DNA of 64,000 nucleotides from Ptychodera flava (Eukaryota; Hemichordata; Enteropneusta; Ptychoderidae), in the NCBI RefSeq assembly GCF_041260155.1, contig NC_091948.1, positions 4,406,501 to 4,470,500 on the forward strand, in the 5' to 3' direction. Shown here piece after piece: positions 31,621-46,100 of the stretch; position 1 is the first letter of the stretch; each line of letters starts with the position of its first letter. Under the pieces are notes generated by a model. That model was not told where the DNA came from. It saw only the letters and a program-made list of their open reading frames with translations, and did not search any database. A program made the position numbers and the translations under genes.

Positions 31621-32373
31621 TCATACCTTTTCTACAGAGCTTCAGGACCCATCGAGTTGCTTGCAAATTGGTTTGTTATTGACGTCAGCCAAAATCATCT
31701 CACCATTGATCATTTCATAGAAGAAAACAATTTATTCAGAAACATTTACACCATTTCGTATGACGAAATTTCAGTCAAAATGTCAATTGTGAAGAACATG
31801 TATGTATGTTGGATGGGCCGACATCGCACGTTCACTATTTATGACAAAAAGAACTTATGCGTGTTCATATAGGTTTTACGCATGTTCTGTCGCCATAGTT
31901 ACCGTTTTGGGTCCCTTGTTGCAGTGATGTTGACATGAACATTCAACAGTTGTAACACATGCGTGGGCTGCTCCAGCGAGTTTCCAGAATCGTGTTTTAG
32001 TGATCAACGTTTGTGATGTGTTCTCGTTTTTGATGACTGCTGTAAATCCAAATGCCCTGGGCGTGTTCAAAGGTCTGGTCTGCGAGCGTCCTGATAAAGG
32101 CGGTGATTGACGGCACTAGATTCTCGCGATATTTTCCGTCTGATCTCGTCTGTTGATTAAACTTTGTGATGCATCCGTTAGAGACACTCATTGGACCGCT
32201 GCGTCGTTTTCTGAGAACGTATTTTGCAACATTTACGTTGTTTTGATGTTGTTTTCACATTTTCAATGTTATCGTCGGTTGCATTTATACAAAATGTGAT
32301 TTTCTCTAACTCATTCGCGGGCATCCAGCAGGCCACGGAAGGTATTCGGTTGGAATCAGCGTATCGTAGCAAC
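31621..32373. other. Upstream flank of GPCR 1
   Basis: Contains the presumed promoter and 5' UTR. I cannot point to a specific core promoter element. An in-frame upstream ATG at 32266 has a poor context and is not chosen. Confidence 0.4.
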
Positions 32374-33020
32374 ATGGCTTCACCGACGCAGTTTTTTGCA
32401 GAAAATATCAGCTATCATAACGGAGACGCTTTCAACCCGCCAAAAATCCTTAACATCATCCTGCCTTGCGTCATGTCCCTTCTTGTCCTTCTAACAGTTC
32501 TAGGGAACTCTGTGGTTTTAATCGTCGTGGTCAAAACGCCAAAATTGCAGGACATCGCCGGGATATACATGGTCAACTTGCTCACAACGGACTTGATCTA
32601 CGGGTCTGTTGCCTTGCCCCTGACAGCCGTATCGTCGGCGTACGGTCGTTGGGTTCTTGGGCACACGCTGTGTCAGCTCAAGGGCCTAACAACAGCTTTG
32701 CTGTGCTCCGTGTCGTACGGGACCCTCGCACTCATGAGTTTGGAAAAGTACGTCGCTATATTGAAGCCACTGCGGTACTCTCAGATTATGACCAAAAAGG
32801 CGATGGCAGTTTCCCTCTGCTGTCTTTGGATGTACATGGGTATCTTATCGGTGTCACCGTTGTTCGGATGGGGGAAGTATGATTTTATTCCAGCCTCTTT
32901 TGCTTGCTCAACAAATTGGAGATATTCCGTGACTTATACCGTGGCGTTTATCTGCGCTGCCTTATTACCCTCAATGGTTACAATCAACATCACATACTTC
33001 TACATACTCCGAGTAGCAAG
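32374..33020 (+). CDS. GPCR 1 exon 1 (N-terminus to TM5)
   Basis: Encodes 215 full codons through ITYFYILRVA plus two bases of Arg216. Donor AG|GTAAAC. The frame also stays open upstream to 32224, but no well-placed ATG exists there. Confidence 0.9.
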
Positions 33021-36000
33021 GTAAACTATGATATCATTTCTTTATTACTTGTAACTTTTGGTGATTTTTCACTCTTTCGTTTTGTATTTAAATTACAAGT
33101 TCTTCTACTTCCCGTAGTATGTAGAAACACGCAATACTTTGTCAACACAGCGTCTGTATGTGTAAAATGCACTATTATAGTTTACACTTGAACTTTAGAC
33201 TGGGCCAGAAATCACCTGTCAACAATAATGTACAGACTGAGTTGGAAAGATAAATACCGTGTGTCCCAACATGAGTTGGGTAGCAGAACAAACTACGTTA
33301 GATTACATTAAATACAAAAAATAGAAAAGAAATCATAAAAAATTACAGCTACTAGTCCTTCATTTTCCTGTATTTTATTTTTCTCTGTGTGTGAATGTAC
33401 CTATTTATAAATTGTAATAATTCCACTTATGTGCAGGAAACATTCATGTAGGTTATCTACCCATACTTTTTTGTCTGAACAGAGATCTGTGTCTACTCGT
33501 TCTTCGTTATATACATGTATTATCCAGCCGTTTAGTGTCAAATCGAGAGTGGATCAATTGTGCAGAGATAATTGAATAAACAGAGGGAAAAATATGAGCG
33601 AAAAATTAACATTCCTCTTCCTTTTACGTGGCACAGGTTACACATTCACCTGGAGATATTTCAAAAAGCAGTGTGGTGACATTATTTTATTAATAGGGCA
33701 AACTGATCAGTATGATGTCAAAATTTGATCTGCCAAGTTTGGTCACAATGACATCATTCAGAGAGACAGGAAGAAAGCTCGAAAATTATGTAGTGATAAA
33801 ATGTTGATATCGTCATGTTGAAGTCGATACAAGTGTTAAAATTTCTTTGAAAAATCATATATACATTCGATAGATATGCATCTCAAGTCTTGGTACTTAT
33901 TAAAATTATCTAACTTGCTAAGCGTCTTATAATTGATTTCTTTAGTTAAAGTGAATTATCTCAATTTCATTTATTTCTGACGACGCCACTTTAACGTCCG
34001 TTTCCATGGAAACGAGCGTGGTGACCCCCATTTTTTATTTCATTTTTGCACTCGCACAACTTCAAGGAATGTTTGTGCAAAGTTCCACGAAAAGGACTAT
34101 GCTTTTTAATTTTGACGTGATTCGTCGTACTTAACCTTAAAGGGATATAGTCGTCGGAACTGCGCCTGTGCGAGTTTCTTGTTTACGAACAATGTATTTC
34201 GTGCACGATATCAAGATGCACCTCATCATCATAGCTGCAACATTTAAATTATACGATGATAGATTATGACAGACATGTTTTAACTGTCATCAATCACCAT
34301 TATGCCTTGGATACATTGTTGCCATGGGCCGTATGGGTCCCATACGACCTTTGAGCGCAGTTCCGACGACTATATCCCTTTAAGTGATGTTACGCTTCAG
34401 TTAGCTGTAGTTGTTGCTTCATGTTGCACCATTTTTGTTATGTTCATGAAATACAGAGTCTTGACAGTGTTAACTTTGTGAAATACAGTGCCCCGTTATA
34501 CTTTCGAACTTATGTCTCAAAGTGTACAACTTGACAAAACAGACTGTATGGGTTTGTACCCAATGTTATTGTTGACGAGTGAGCTCTAGCCTGGACGAGG
34601 ATTTCAGTTGTCAATGATGAATCGTGCACTCATTATGTTTTGTTTGCAAGGCTACCAGTTGTACATTTCGGAACGCGCATACTGTGGAACTTGCGCTATT
34701 TTAAAATCCATCGTAGTTGATGAAGTACCAATTATTTCTTTAACAATGAAATTTACGTAGGTTCATTATTGGACAAAATTTCTTTGAAAAGATCAAAGGG
34801 ATTGATTATTTTAGAATTGCTTTGTGCCGAGTGATAGCAAGGTCTGTGTAAATGAGGACCATTGATGGTTGTCAACGAGATAACGGTCGCAATACATCAG
34901 TTCATGCTCCCGCTGTGACAGCCACGAGGTAGATATGGCTAGGGCCATCTTCATTTTAATAGAATTTGCGACAACACAGGAATAAAACTTTAATTGAGCA
35001 AACGAATTGATTCGTTCATGTTTTGTCAAAACAGATACAACAGAAATGATCTTATCATTAGTATTATTTGTCATCACTATTGATCGATTTTTCACCAGGT
35101 TACCGTCTGCAAATACCATCTTTCACGTATCATAGTTGATGAACCTTAGCAATCAACGAACCATAGACAGTGGAGGAACGCTCTACTGTCTATGAACGAA
35201 CCCAGTGACGTCATGAAATGGGACAACGTAATTGTCGTTAAGGTAGCACCTACCTCGAACATAAAAGTTTTAAACTACATTTATTACTTTCTCTTGAAAT
35301 TTCTTTAGGGAACGTTAAACTAACCTCTTTCATGGTAAAGGATATTGACCAAGGATCACCGTATAAATTTTGGTGTTTCAGAAACACATTGTATACTCAG
35401 AACTTGATAAAATTAATGTCCACAGATTTTAAATTAGGTTGTCACGAACAGCAGACCAGAAAGACAATTTGAGAATTTAAGTGCCAGCAAAACTGTCCCC
35501 GGGGAGTATTCTTCCCTAGTTGACCAATTAGACAAATTTCAATGCGATTCCGCTTCAGAGCGCAAACGATCTCATCATTCATCAACGTCCTGATGACGTC
35601 TTGAGATACAGCGTAAGTAAGGTATGCATGAAACAGAAAAATGCCACCAAGTCTTTGCAATGCCACATTCTAGCCTTCAGTATCAATTCTAAAATCCTCT
35701 TCCGAAAGTATTAGCATCGACAGGAGGAATTATACTGATTAATACCTCGACGGATAGAATGTTATAGATTGATTGAGTACATCATTCCTTGAAGAAAAGC
35801 AACGTAACAACTATGTAATCCATATGATTGCATTTCCGGGAGAGATAAAGTGCTTAGTGTCCAATGCATAATGCGAGCGTGTTGTTCACTGCCTCGACGT
35901 CAGCCTTGTTAGCGAGATCTCTCATACGATATCAGCGGAAATCTGATTTTCTAAGCGGACGCATTGAAAGATGACGCATAATGCCGACCTTCGTCCTAAT

Positions 36001-36470
36001 GTATTCAGCACAAATTAGACTTTTTTCGATGAAGGGTAAACTTGCGCTCCCTGAAGGTGCGTTCGTTAGCTGTTTCCCTTTACAAGGAAGGTTATACGTT
36101 AGTCCCGAATCAAATCAGCGGTAAATAGCAAAGTAATAGAAATTTCTTCGAGAGATAAACCCTTGACCATTAGCACTAAAATTAAATACAAAACAGAGAG
36201 ACAAATAAGCTTGTGACTTATGAGACTTAAAATTAGCACAACTTGACCATTAAAAATACTGACATGTGTGATTATTTCACATTTTCCAGTTCATTTTAGT
36301 ATATTATTGTACTCACAAATTTATCTGATACCCATGTCATATATAACGGCTGTGGGATCATACCATTCTCTGAAATTGATCGCTTAGTTATAACTATTAG
36401 TCAATTTCACGCTTACACTTTTGAAGAAACTCACTACGTTTAGTTATCAATTTGGATTTCGGACCGTTAA

Positions 36471-36569
<99 letters not shown>

Positions 36570-37061
36570 AACTTGGGTTGACACACTACCACACCTGGTT
36601 GTTAGGTTCCAAACGTATTTATTATACCTCAAACACAACGTTTCGCTCTAAATTTAGAGCTTCTCACAACCTCGAGGTTAGTCTCTCTCCTGTCATTTAT
36701 TTACATTTACAGATTTTCAGATACTTGTAACTCCACATTGCTCGTTTTCCTATACAATTCAACCATTGTAATTTTTTAGTCTCTCTCCTGTCATTCATGT
36801 ACATTTCCAGATTTTCACAGACTTATAACTCTACATTGCTCGTTTTCCTACACAATTCAACCATTGTAATTTTCATGTTCGTACTTTTTATTGTAGAAAA
36901 CACCTGAAGAAGCTCTAAATTTAGAGCGAAACGTTGTGTTTGAGGTATAATAAATACGTTTGGAACCTAACAACCAGGTGTGGTAGTGTGTGTCAACCCA
37001 AGTTTCTTCTATCTTCACCCCACTCCACGCTCCACTGGGGATCACCTGAATTCCTACAGTT

Positions 37062-37117
<56 letters not shown>

Positions 37118-40100
37118 TCAACTTAGTTGATCAGGATAATCTGAAATACATTTCCACTACAAATTTGTTTGTATAGACAGCAGAGCCGCCTACACTCATT
37201 AGGCTGCTATGTGTATTTAGCTCTACTCTGGTATTGAGCACTCTACTCCGGCTGATCTTGAACTGATTCATGACGTTGTCTTTTAGCGATGACGATTCGC
37301 TTCAGGGGGTGCAAAATTGCCCTTTTACAGTCCGCTGGGTCGTAAAATTAACGTTATGAGAAGCCAACAAATTAGATGGCCGTTATTTTATTCCTCATTA
37401 GGCAGAAAGAAAACAAGCCGAAGATGAATAGATAAACTCTTTGTGCCGATAGTCTAGGATCTCGCCGTCGTCGTTTTGCCTTAGCCCATGATAAGACCAA
37501 ACAACGACGGTGAGATCCGGGCCTATTGTGCCGATCACCGTACGTTGCTTTCCAATGGTAAACCTTAAACCGACTGTGACGCGTGCATTGTGACACTTTT
37601 AACCATCTCAAAATTACAGTTATTGCTGACATATAATAAGACCAAATACTAGAATCGTATCTAATTATAGCTGACTGTTCTGGATATTAGTTTTATTTTT
37701 TGTGAGTAGTTTGACAGCATAAAAACGTCACGCCACAAAGTCTGAACAAAGGATTGAAACAACTCTCTTTGTCCTTTGCATTGCCCAACTATATTTGTAT
37801 TATGAAACGATAGAAGAAATGATCACATAATTTGGTTTGAGTAGATCTCCCAACAGATGTAGACGGTGTGAGAAAAATGTTTAAAAAGGACATTGAAAGG
37901 TTCTGCTAGGTAAAAAAGGATCTGTAAAACAGCCGAACGATATTGCGTTGAGCTGCTTGTCACGAAAATGCATGACAATAAATTTTGAAATTTGTATGAC
38001 GGTGTGTTGCACTCACAGCAAAATACGATCGTTGTTCAGACAATGTTATTTATGCAACTCCTTGATTGAGCGTGCTAGTCAGCCGATGACCCAGATGACC
38101 CAGACAAAAGAATACTGACCTCAATTAACGCGACTTAAGCTTTAAAGTTATTGTCCATACTTCCTTGCAGGTCTGACTGTCGCCTTGATATGGAGAATGA
38201 CTTTAATTTATTTACCTAAGTTGTGATCAATAAATATTCTGATGTTAAAAGTCACTCCTTTCTACGGAAGTTGATTTATATCGAGTGGACAGTCAAAACT
38301 AAGATTAGTGTCGATTCGGAACGGCCGTTGCAGACTTTAAAGACCTACTTTTTATTAACTTTTTGTAAAATTTGAGAACATCGCTCTATCCAAATCTAAG
38401 ACAGCGATTGCAATATAATATTTTCCTGCATATGTATCGCAGCAATCTATGTATGTCTCTAGTCGTGAACGAGGATCCTTTGTGTACAGGCCAGAGACCT
38501 AGATAAGTCACCCAAGAACGATGCCAACGTTGTGGAGAAACGTCGAATAAAAATTTGTAATATCTGACACAAATATATTGAAAAGATTTTTTTAGTCAAA
38601 TTCAAGAGATGAAATTTATTCAGAATGTATGCAGAGTTTTGAATTAAAATCTATGACGACGGCAAGATTTTTTATGGAAGTGGAATACGCTGCTTGATGG
38701 TCTCGTAGCTTGCATAACAATTGACTGATTTGAGCGTTCACTTCTATCTTGAGAACGACAATGAGCACGATTGGAACTAATTTGGGATAATTGGATCTTT
38801 ATATATTTCAAATTTCTCAAAAATTTTAGGTGCCCTATGGCTGAATGTTGCGATATTACAAATACCTCATAAAAACAAGTGTGCAACTTGAAAAGAAAAG
38901 CAGATGAGGTTACATTTGCAGATTAAATCGACATCACTTCACCATCCATTTATTCCAAATCAGTTCCAATCGTGTTAATGGTAAAATTTAATTGATGGTA
39001 CGTCGTACAATCTGATAGCGCAGTAGTATCTGCCCCATAAAGTACATGATCAAGATTATGTCTGACATTCCTAACGTGATAGAGCAACAATTGAACGAGT
39101 GTATATGTGAATTTCAAAAATGCATTTTATTTGCCTGTCATATGAAAACAATCGTCAACTTTGTCCACCCCTTTTATGAATGTTTATTACGTTAGAATTA
39201 CAAACTTTTTTCCCGCGATTTTCACAAATCTTTGCGGCGATTTTAGCGTACTCGGTTTGTTCTTGTTTGTCAGATGAATTTTCGATTGTAGATTAAAGTC
39301 AGAGGCTGTGAAAGCAGCTTCATTGATATTGCGCAAGAAAAAGATGTACTACACATGCGCAGAACCATTTCACGTTTTGCATTTTCGATATGCTGCATAT
39401 TTCGGGAGTCCCAGAGGGCACTAAACTAATGATAGCATGTCAAAATCTAATGATAGCATGTTTCTCCAGATCGTCACTAATTTTGGTATCTTTCGGTTCA
39501 GGGGGGGGGGGGGAAGCAGGTGCAACATTTGAAAGGTTTTTCAGTGGATTTGACGGTCACGTTTCCTTGCCAAAAAGTTCATCACACAAAAGTTTACGAG
39601 ACAATAACTGTAAATGTTGTTGGTGCCAGTGTCACTCTTTCCGTTGTCGAAACAAAGATACATTTCTCCATAACGTTGAATGTTCATCGCGTAAAATGGA
39701 GTCATTGTTGACAAGTGAATTTTAGGCAGTGCTGAATTCAGTTGTCAACGATGTAACTTGGACATTATACATCTACAGACTATACTGACAAGTTATATAC
39801 TACGGATTTCGAAGTGATCTTTGGAGTAAAATACTACAGGTACAGTAAAAATAGAAAAGTTTTAAAATAATCGTGACTTAATTTGAAGGAGCTTTATTAC
39901 TACACTCAGTTGTTATCGGTCCAAGCTGAGAGAGGAACATATGATCTACATTGTATCGGTCCAGTATATACACACTGGAAAAGTATTCATAACTTATTCT
40001 TATGTATGCATTCTGCAAGAAAATGATATAAATGCGCGCATTAAGGTATTCGTCATTGTCCATATATACTCTAACATGTCTGTGGGTGGAATTGTAGCTC

Positions 40101-43100
40101 GGAGCCCATACATAATTGTAACGTTCTCACCACCAAACCACATTTATAGACATCCTACGCACGTATTCCTGCTGTGTAATTCTTTTGCAGGACACGCGTA
40201 GTCTTTGAAATGGTGTCGTGAGAGTGCGCTATGTAATTACGTTAGCCTATATGAGATGGGGATGCAGGCTGGAGTTATGATGAAAACCCTTGTTAAATGC
40301 ATACAATGGATCAACTATTGAAAATAGACTAGCCTTATAAAATACCCATGACTTATAAAAGCAATATCAAGGAAGATTAAATCGGAAAAACTATGGTATT
40401 CAAAATCACAAAAAAGTTTCATTTCAATTAAATTGCTCTCCGAATACGCTAGCTATAAGACATTGCATTGACCCCATCAAACAATGCAGCTGCGTTATAA
40501 TCCCCTGAGATATCAAGAGGTTGGTCAATTGCTCCCATCATCCTCATTCCGGTTTCCAGGAAATTGACTTGGATGTTTTGTCGATGCGAAATTAGCAAAA
40601 GTGATTAATTCGTTGGCGATACCATTAAGCACGTAAAGTGAAACTATTTGAATTAGTCGTAATTGTAACGCTTCAACGCTCGAACAAATTTACCGTTACA
40701 GAAAAAAATCTACTGCGATCTCATGATGGGACATGAGTGGTGCAATAAACACGTAAACGTTTCGCTGTTTCCTCGAAAATGTGATTCGCGGTAATTGGAT
40801 TTGTCAAATTTTCCTGGACGCGTCTCACTAATCTTAGTCAGGAGATGAATGTTTCTCACCATTGCAAAGCTGTTTGACAGACGGAATGTTGAGCTGGGAG
40901 AAAATTTCAAATAGACATTTCACAACGAGAGAATTTCCGTGGCTATGTACATGTATATGACGCTCGTTAGCAAATGCACAGCTGTCACAAACACGCAAAT
41001 CATTACCATAGTCGCAGCGTTTTGAGGATTTTCTAATGCACAATCTTTTATCGGCTCGGATTTAGGGTCAGATAAAATATTACTACAAAGAAATAACTCA
41101 GATGTTGTTCACACATCACAATATACCCGGGAGGATCTTTAATCACAACAAATTAAGTTTGTTAGACACTGAATTATTGGTATATCTTTCAAAATTGAAC
41201 GAATAACCTTTGCAGTTTATCTTATACATTAATTTTTTACATTAAAATTGGTTTTTATTTTTACAACACAGCCAGAATCGAATTAATTATCGACACACAT
41301 GTTTCCGGAACATATATCATACATTGTTCAATCAACAGAGTTGGATAAAAGCAATTTAATATAATTACATCCTGATCGTTCCGTGTTGAAGCGAGAAGGA
41401 TTGTGCAGTTTCTGTTTTCGTTCTGTACCGATCACAGATCAACTTAACAAAGGTATTGGCCTCTTAAAAGCTCTTGAAAAAAATGCTTTTCGTCGTTTCG
41501 TTATCGTAATGCACTAAACCAAGGAAAATGTGATCATGAAGGGGCATTGACATAACGCAATGTGTATTTTAGTAAAAATAACTTCTTTTGCAAAGATTCG
41601 TTCAATTTTGGTAATTTGTCAACTCAAGTTTAAATATATGTAGAGTTCACATTTTAGCATGTGACAAGCAGTTGTTATTTAGGTTAGAAAGTGCAAATCA
41701 CCCAATTTCCCGACTTTCTTCTCCCGTATTCAACAAGAATATCATTGCATTCTTGACCTTTTTTACAATTTCGAAATTTCATTCTTTAAATACTATATAA
41801 CGAAATGACCATTTCATTTGGCAATAAAGTTCTTACTTTTGGAATAAGAATCACTTCTTTTGCTTATCACGATTAATCACTTTTTTGAATGTCAGTCTTT
41901 CAACCCCTGCCATTTAAGTTAGTACGCGCCTCGAAATCAAAAAACTTAAACTCTTTCTAAAACTTTCCTTACGGAACTTAATTTAAACTAATGGCAAAAC
42001 AACACTCATCAACCAAATCCACCCCTACATTGTCCTTTCCTTCTACACAAAATCTAGTTTCGATCAAATAAGATTTTAAATTTCATAAAATCATATCAAG
42101 TTTTTGACTTAAATTTTTATCATTAATACCAAAATTGAGGATTTTTACCCCAAATATGTACCCTTCATCCTTTGAGTAGACTAATGATGTCATAATGAAC
42201 TTTCGATTCTCTGCTTTTCGAAAATATATAATATAAGGTTTTTAAAGTTATTGTACTTGGGCCTCAGCCCAAGTACATTTGTTTTCATTCCGTGGGAAAA
42301 AACTCTGTAAGGTATAACCATTCCTGGCTGAGACCAGGGAGGGCAAAATGTCTTGGCTTCATCTTTCTTGGCATAATAAATGGCGTAATGATGTTAACTG
42401 AATGGGAGTGCTGCTCTCAGCCAGTCTTGAATAAGTGAGATGTGAATATTAATGCTTCTCTATCTGAGTTTTTGCCACAAAATCTTCTGAATATAATCAA
42501 AATGTGCATCGAAATGCAACAATTAATTCACCCTCCGTTTCCTAGGCGATGGCACGACCCTTGCTACACCCACTGGACGAGCCAAAGTGGGAGGGGTAAT
42601 TTCTGTTTGGTCGAACAAGAGGGCTCGAGACCAGAATTTAACATTTAAACTTGAAACATGTTTAATCGCTGACAAGATGTGGACTAGTGTTAATCGAAGT
42701 AAATTGTGAAAAGGAAAGGTTTTATATCCCGGACACAATGAAAAACATTACGACTGGAAACTGTACCCCAGTTGAGAATAGTAATGCCCACAGCGATGGA
42801 GAACACTTATCCTTGAGCTGAGAAAACCAGACCATCATTTCGAAATAGAGCTGCAGATTCGAGAAGCTCGTTCAAAATAGCTAGGTACACCCCATAAAGG
42901 GGTGGTTTCGAGTTTTGAGGGCAAATTTCGCCTCCTTCATATAGAAATCGTACGTTTGTTTTTCCAGGAGAACACACCATTTGACACAAAATTTGCATGT
43001 AAAGGGGTCGCCAGTAAGCACGTGGTCAAATCTGGCATAAGAAACAATATGAAATGTTGGGTAAAGCCAGTCCAAAATAAACTGATTTGAACTTTTGTGT

Positions 43101-46100
43101 TTTGTAATTTATACCACTGCAGTAACATTACCTTTTTTTGACAACATCACACAATGTAATACGTTTTGAAACTGAATACTCCGACGTATTCTGTGTCTCC
43201 TTTGCTAAAAAATACGGTATGCCAATTACCATGTAAGGAGATGATGATGTCAAGACAGATTTGTAGTGTGTTTGGTCCTGGATGGTGTACGAAGTTTTGT
43301 CAAGGTAGCTTGTGTATTTATTTCCTAAAGGGGAGAGATTAGGGTCGATCTAAACGAAGGCCGAAGAATGTTATGATCCTCTAAGCGAGCTGAACTCTAA
43401 CGCGAATGGTTGGATAATTTGGAGGATGTCTAGAATGATCTCGTCTCATTAAGATTATTTGGCGGTCAGTATTAAATTTCAACTGCGTCACAAGTTTGCG
43501 AAATGAGTATTCCGTCGAACCGTCAACGAACGATATTTTAGAAATCTGGAGACATGGCACATCGCATTTTTATTTTATATTTTATATTTTACAAAAGATG
43601 TAAGAAGCAATGATTTGTCGAAAATTCTGAAAAAATATAGGAAGATTTGATTGCGAACACATTTTCACTTGGGGTCAACTAGCTCTGCGTACGATGCTGT
43701 GTGTTCCGCTACAGCTAATCGCCCCGCTCACCACAGCCCTGCAAAGACCCGTACGCGTACGTAGGGTCGGTGACTTCAAATCCATTTTGGGACTTGACGT
43801 AAAAAGCCAAATTACTGCCGAAATTCAGCGTTGTTGGGCCCAAGTCGTATCCCAGCCTACCTCAGCTACTCGATCGCTTCCAAAAATGACAGTCTTTTAT
43901 TCACTTCTCGTAAATAACCGTCGATGTCGGCAACTCTCTCGCTAGCCCTGCGTACGATGCTGTGTGTTAGCTGTAGCACATAGCATCGTACGCAGGGCTA
44001 GGGGTCAACATGGGTCGCAGCCATGTTGCCTCAAAACTTATTTCTGTCTGCACTCAAAACTCAAAAATGTCGGATATGAACCTGAAAAATCGATGCAATT
44101 TTGTCAAACTTCGGCGAAATTTCAGCATATAGACAAAATTTCATCTAGGTAAGGTAAATTTACTGAAATTTGATCGACAAATAATCCTGAGCTTGAACGT
44201 GACAGCTCGCCTTCTCCGGGAAGTCAAGCATCTAGCTGCTCATACACAGTTGCCCATATGGCCAGGTTTATGAGATTGTTTTCAAGCGACGGCGGCAGAC
44301 CGTACGGGGCTCTGGATATGAACCTACCGCCGGTGTAGCTGTAATAACTGTTGCGTTGTTTTTAGTGCCCACGGACGAAGTCCTGGGGGAGTTATAGGTT
44401 TGGTCATGTCAGTCCGTACGCGTCCGTCCGTCCTTTCACGCAGATATCTCAAACATGCCCTGGTCAATTTCTTTCAAACTTTGCACAAGAATAGTACCTA
44501 ACCCCATACAGATGCACGTCGATTTGTTTCACAATGCGATCGAATTTGGCCGTGTCAGAGGACTTTTTAATTTACACCTCCATAGACTCCCATGTATAAG
44601 GCAGTTCTCCATAGACTTTCATGTATACGGCCAAGAAAAATAAAAATTTAGTTTCTCATCGTATTCATATTGCCTAAAGGATGCAGTGACACAGTTTTTT
44701 GTCCCCACGGATAAAGTCCAGGGGGCTTATAGATTGGGTCATATCCGTCCCTGAGTCCATCAGTGAGTCCATCGGTTCACGCAGATATCTCAGACATTTT
44801 GACAAAAATCATGTGACCTTGGTGACCTTTGACCTCAAATATACATTATTGTCCATAACTCAGTAACCACAAGTGCTAAACCTTTCATATTTGGTATGAT
44901 GGGACACCTTATGACGCCACATATTGTACCTCATTAATTATGCGCATATCTAATTTTGAGCGAGCCAATAGAGCTAGAGGTCTGATTTTTGGTATATAGG
45001 GATAAGTTAACAATATAATTTGTTTGACAAAACGTCACGTGACCTCAATGACCTTTGACCTCAAATATATATATTTGTCCACAACTCAGTAACCACAAGT
45101 GCTACACCCTTCATATTTGGTATGATAGGACACCTTATGACACCATATATTGTACCTCATTAATTATGCGCATATCTTATTTTGAGCGAGCCAATAGAGC
45201 TAGAGGTCTGATTTTTGGTATATAGGAATAACTTAGCAATACAATTATTATGACAAAATGTGACGTGACCTCAATGACCTTTGACCTCAAATATATATAT
45301 TTGTCCACAACTCAGTAACCACAAGTGCTACATCCTTCATATTTGGTATGATAAGACACCTAACGACACCACATATTGTACCTTATTAATTATGCGCATA
45401 TCTAATTTTGAGCGAGCCAATAGAGCTAGAGGTCTGATTTTTGGTATATAGGAATAACTTAGCAATACAATTGTTGTGACAAAATGTCATGTGACCTCAA
45501 TGACCTTTGACCTCAAATATATATATATTTGTCCACAACTCAGTAACCACAAGTGCTACACCCTTCATATTTGGTATGATGGGACACCTTATGACACCAC
45601 ATATTGTACCTCATTAATTATTCGCATATCTAATTCTGAGCAAGCCAATAGAGCTAGATGTCCGATTTTTGGTATATAGGGATAACTATAGGGTAGAAAT
45701 CTAAATATGCCCATCTAAATATTAGACATCTACCATCGAGAACAAAAGAAATTTGCTGTAATTTGAATATTTAAGGAGTTTAAGCAATTTCACTATAAAT
45801 AAAGAACCCCTGCCTTAAACTCCACAAAAGTTGCTAGACATATTTTGCCGTTGTCATGCGATTGCTTCGTTTAATAACCAATTAATCAAATGCCTAATTG
45901 ACAGGAGGAAATTCAAGACCATATTTGAATAGTAGTATATATTGTCCTCAAAATTACTCTATCTCGGCCCAAGTACTCATTGCCTTCAGAAATACTGCCT
46001 TGTTTTTATTGCTTTCAATTGTAGAAAACTGTGCTGGAGAAGTGCAAAACTATGAACCTAAGCTTTTTACGAAGGTTGTAGTGATTGTTGGTATACACCG

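Larger units (their letters stand above)
42842..46002 (+). repeat. ~3.2 kb repeat, arm 1 of a large inverted duplication
   Basis: From GAAATAGAGCTGCAGATTCG to AATACTGCCTTG this segment matches 60915-63799 in reverse complement with scattered substitutions and indels. It contains a hairpin module (43690-44006), a GTCCGTCC leader (44400-44440) and four 226 bp tandem units. No transposase, RT or TIR is seen. It could be a non-autonomous transposon or a duplicated segment. Confidence 0.88.

Noticed and set aside
32224..32373. Longer N-terminus for GPCR 1
   Set aside because: The frame opens at a TTG. The only upstream ATG (32266) has a weak context and the extension is not a convincing signal peptide.
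38505..38560. Second hammerhead-like motif
   Set aside because: GAAACGTCG is present but the CUGANGA box and stem II are not, so at most it is a decayed element end.
42881..43128. ORFs repeated identically at 63513-63830
   Set aside because: The conservation comes from the two arms of the inverted 3 kb repeat. Several frames are open at once and none has a domain.
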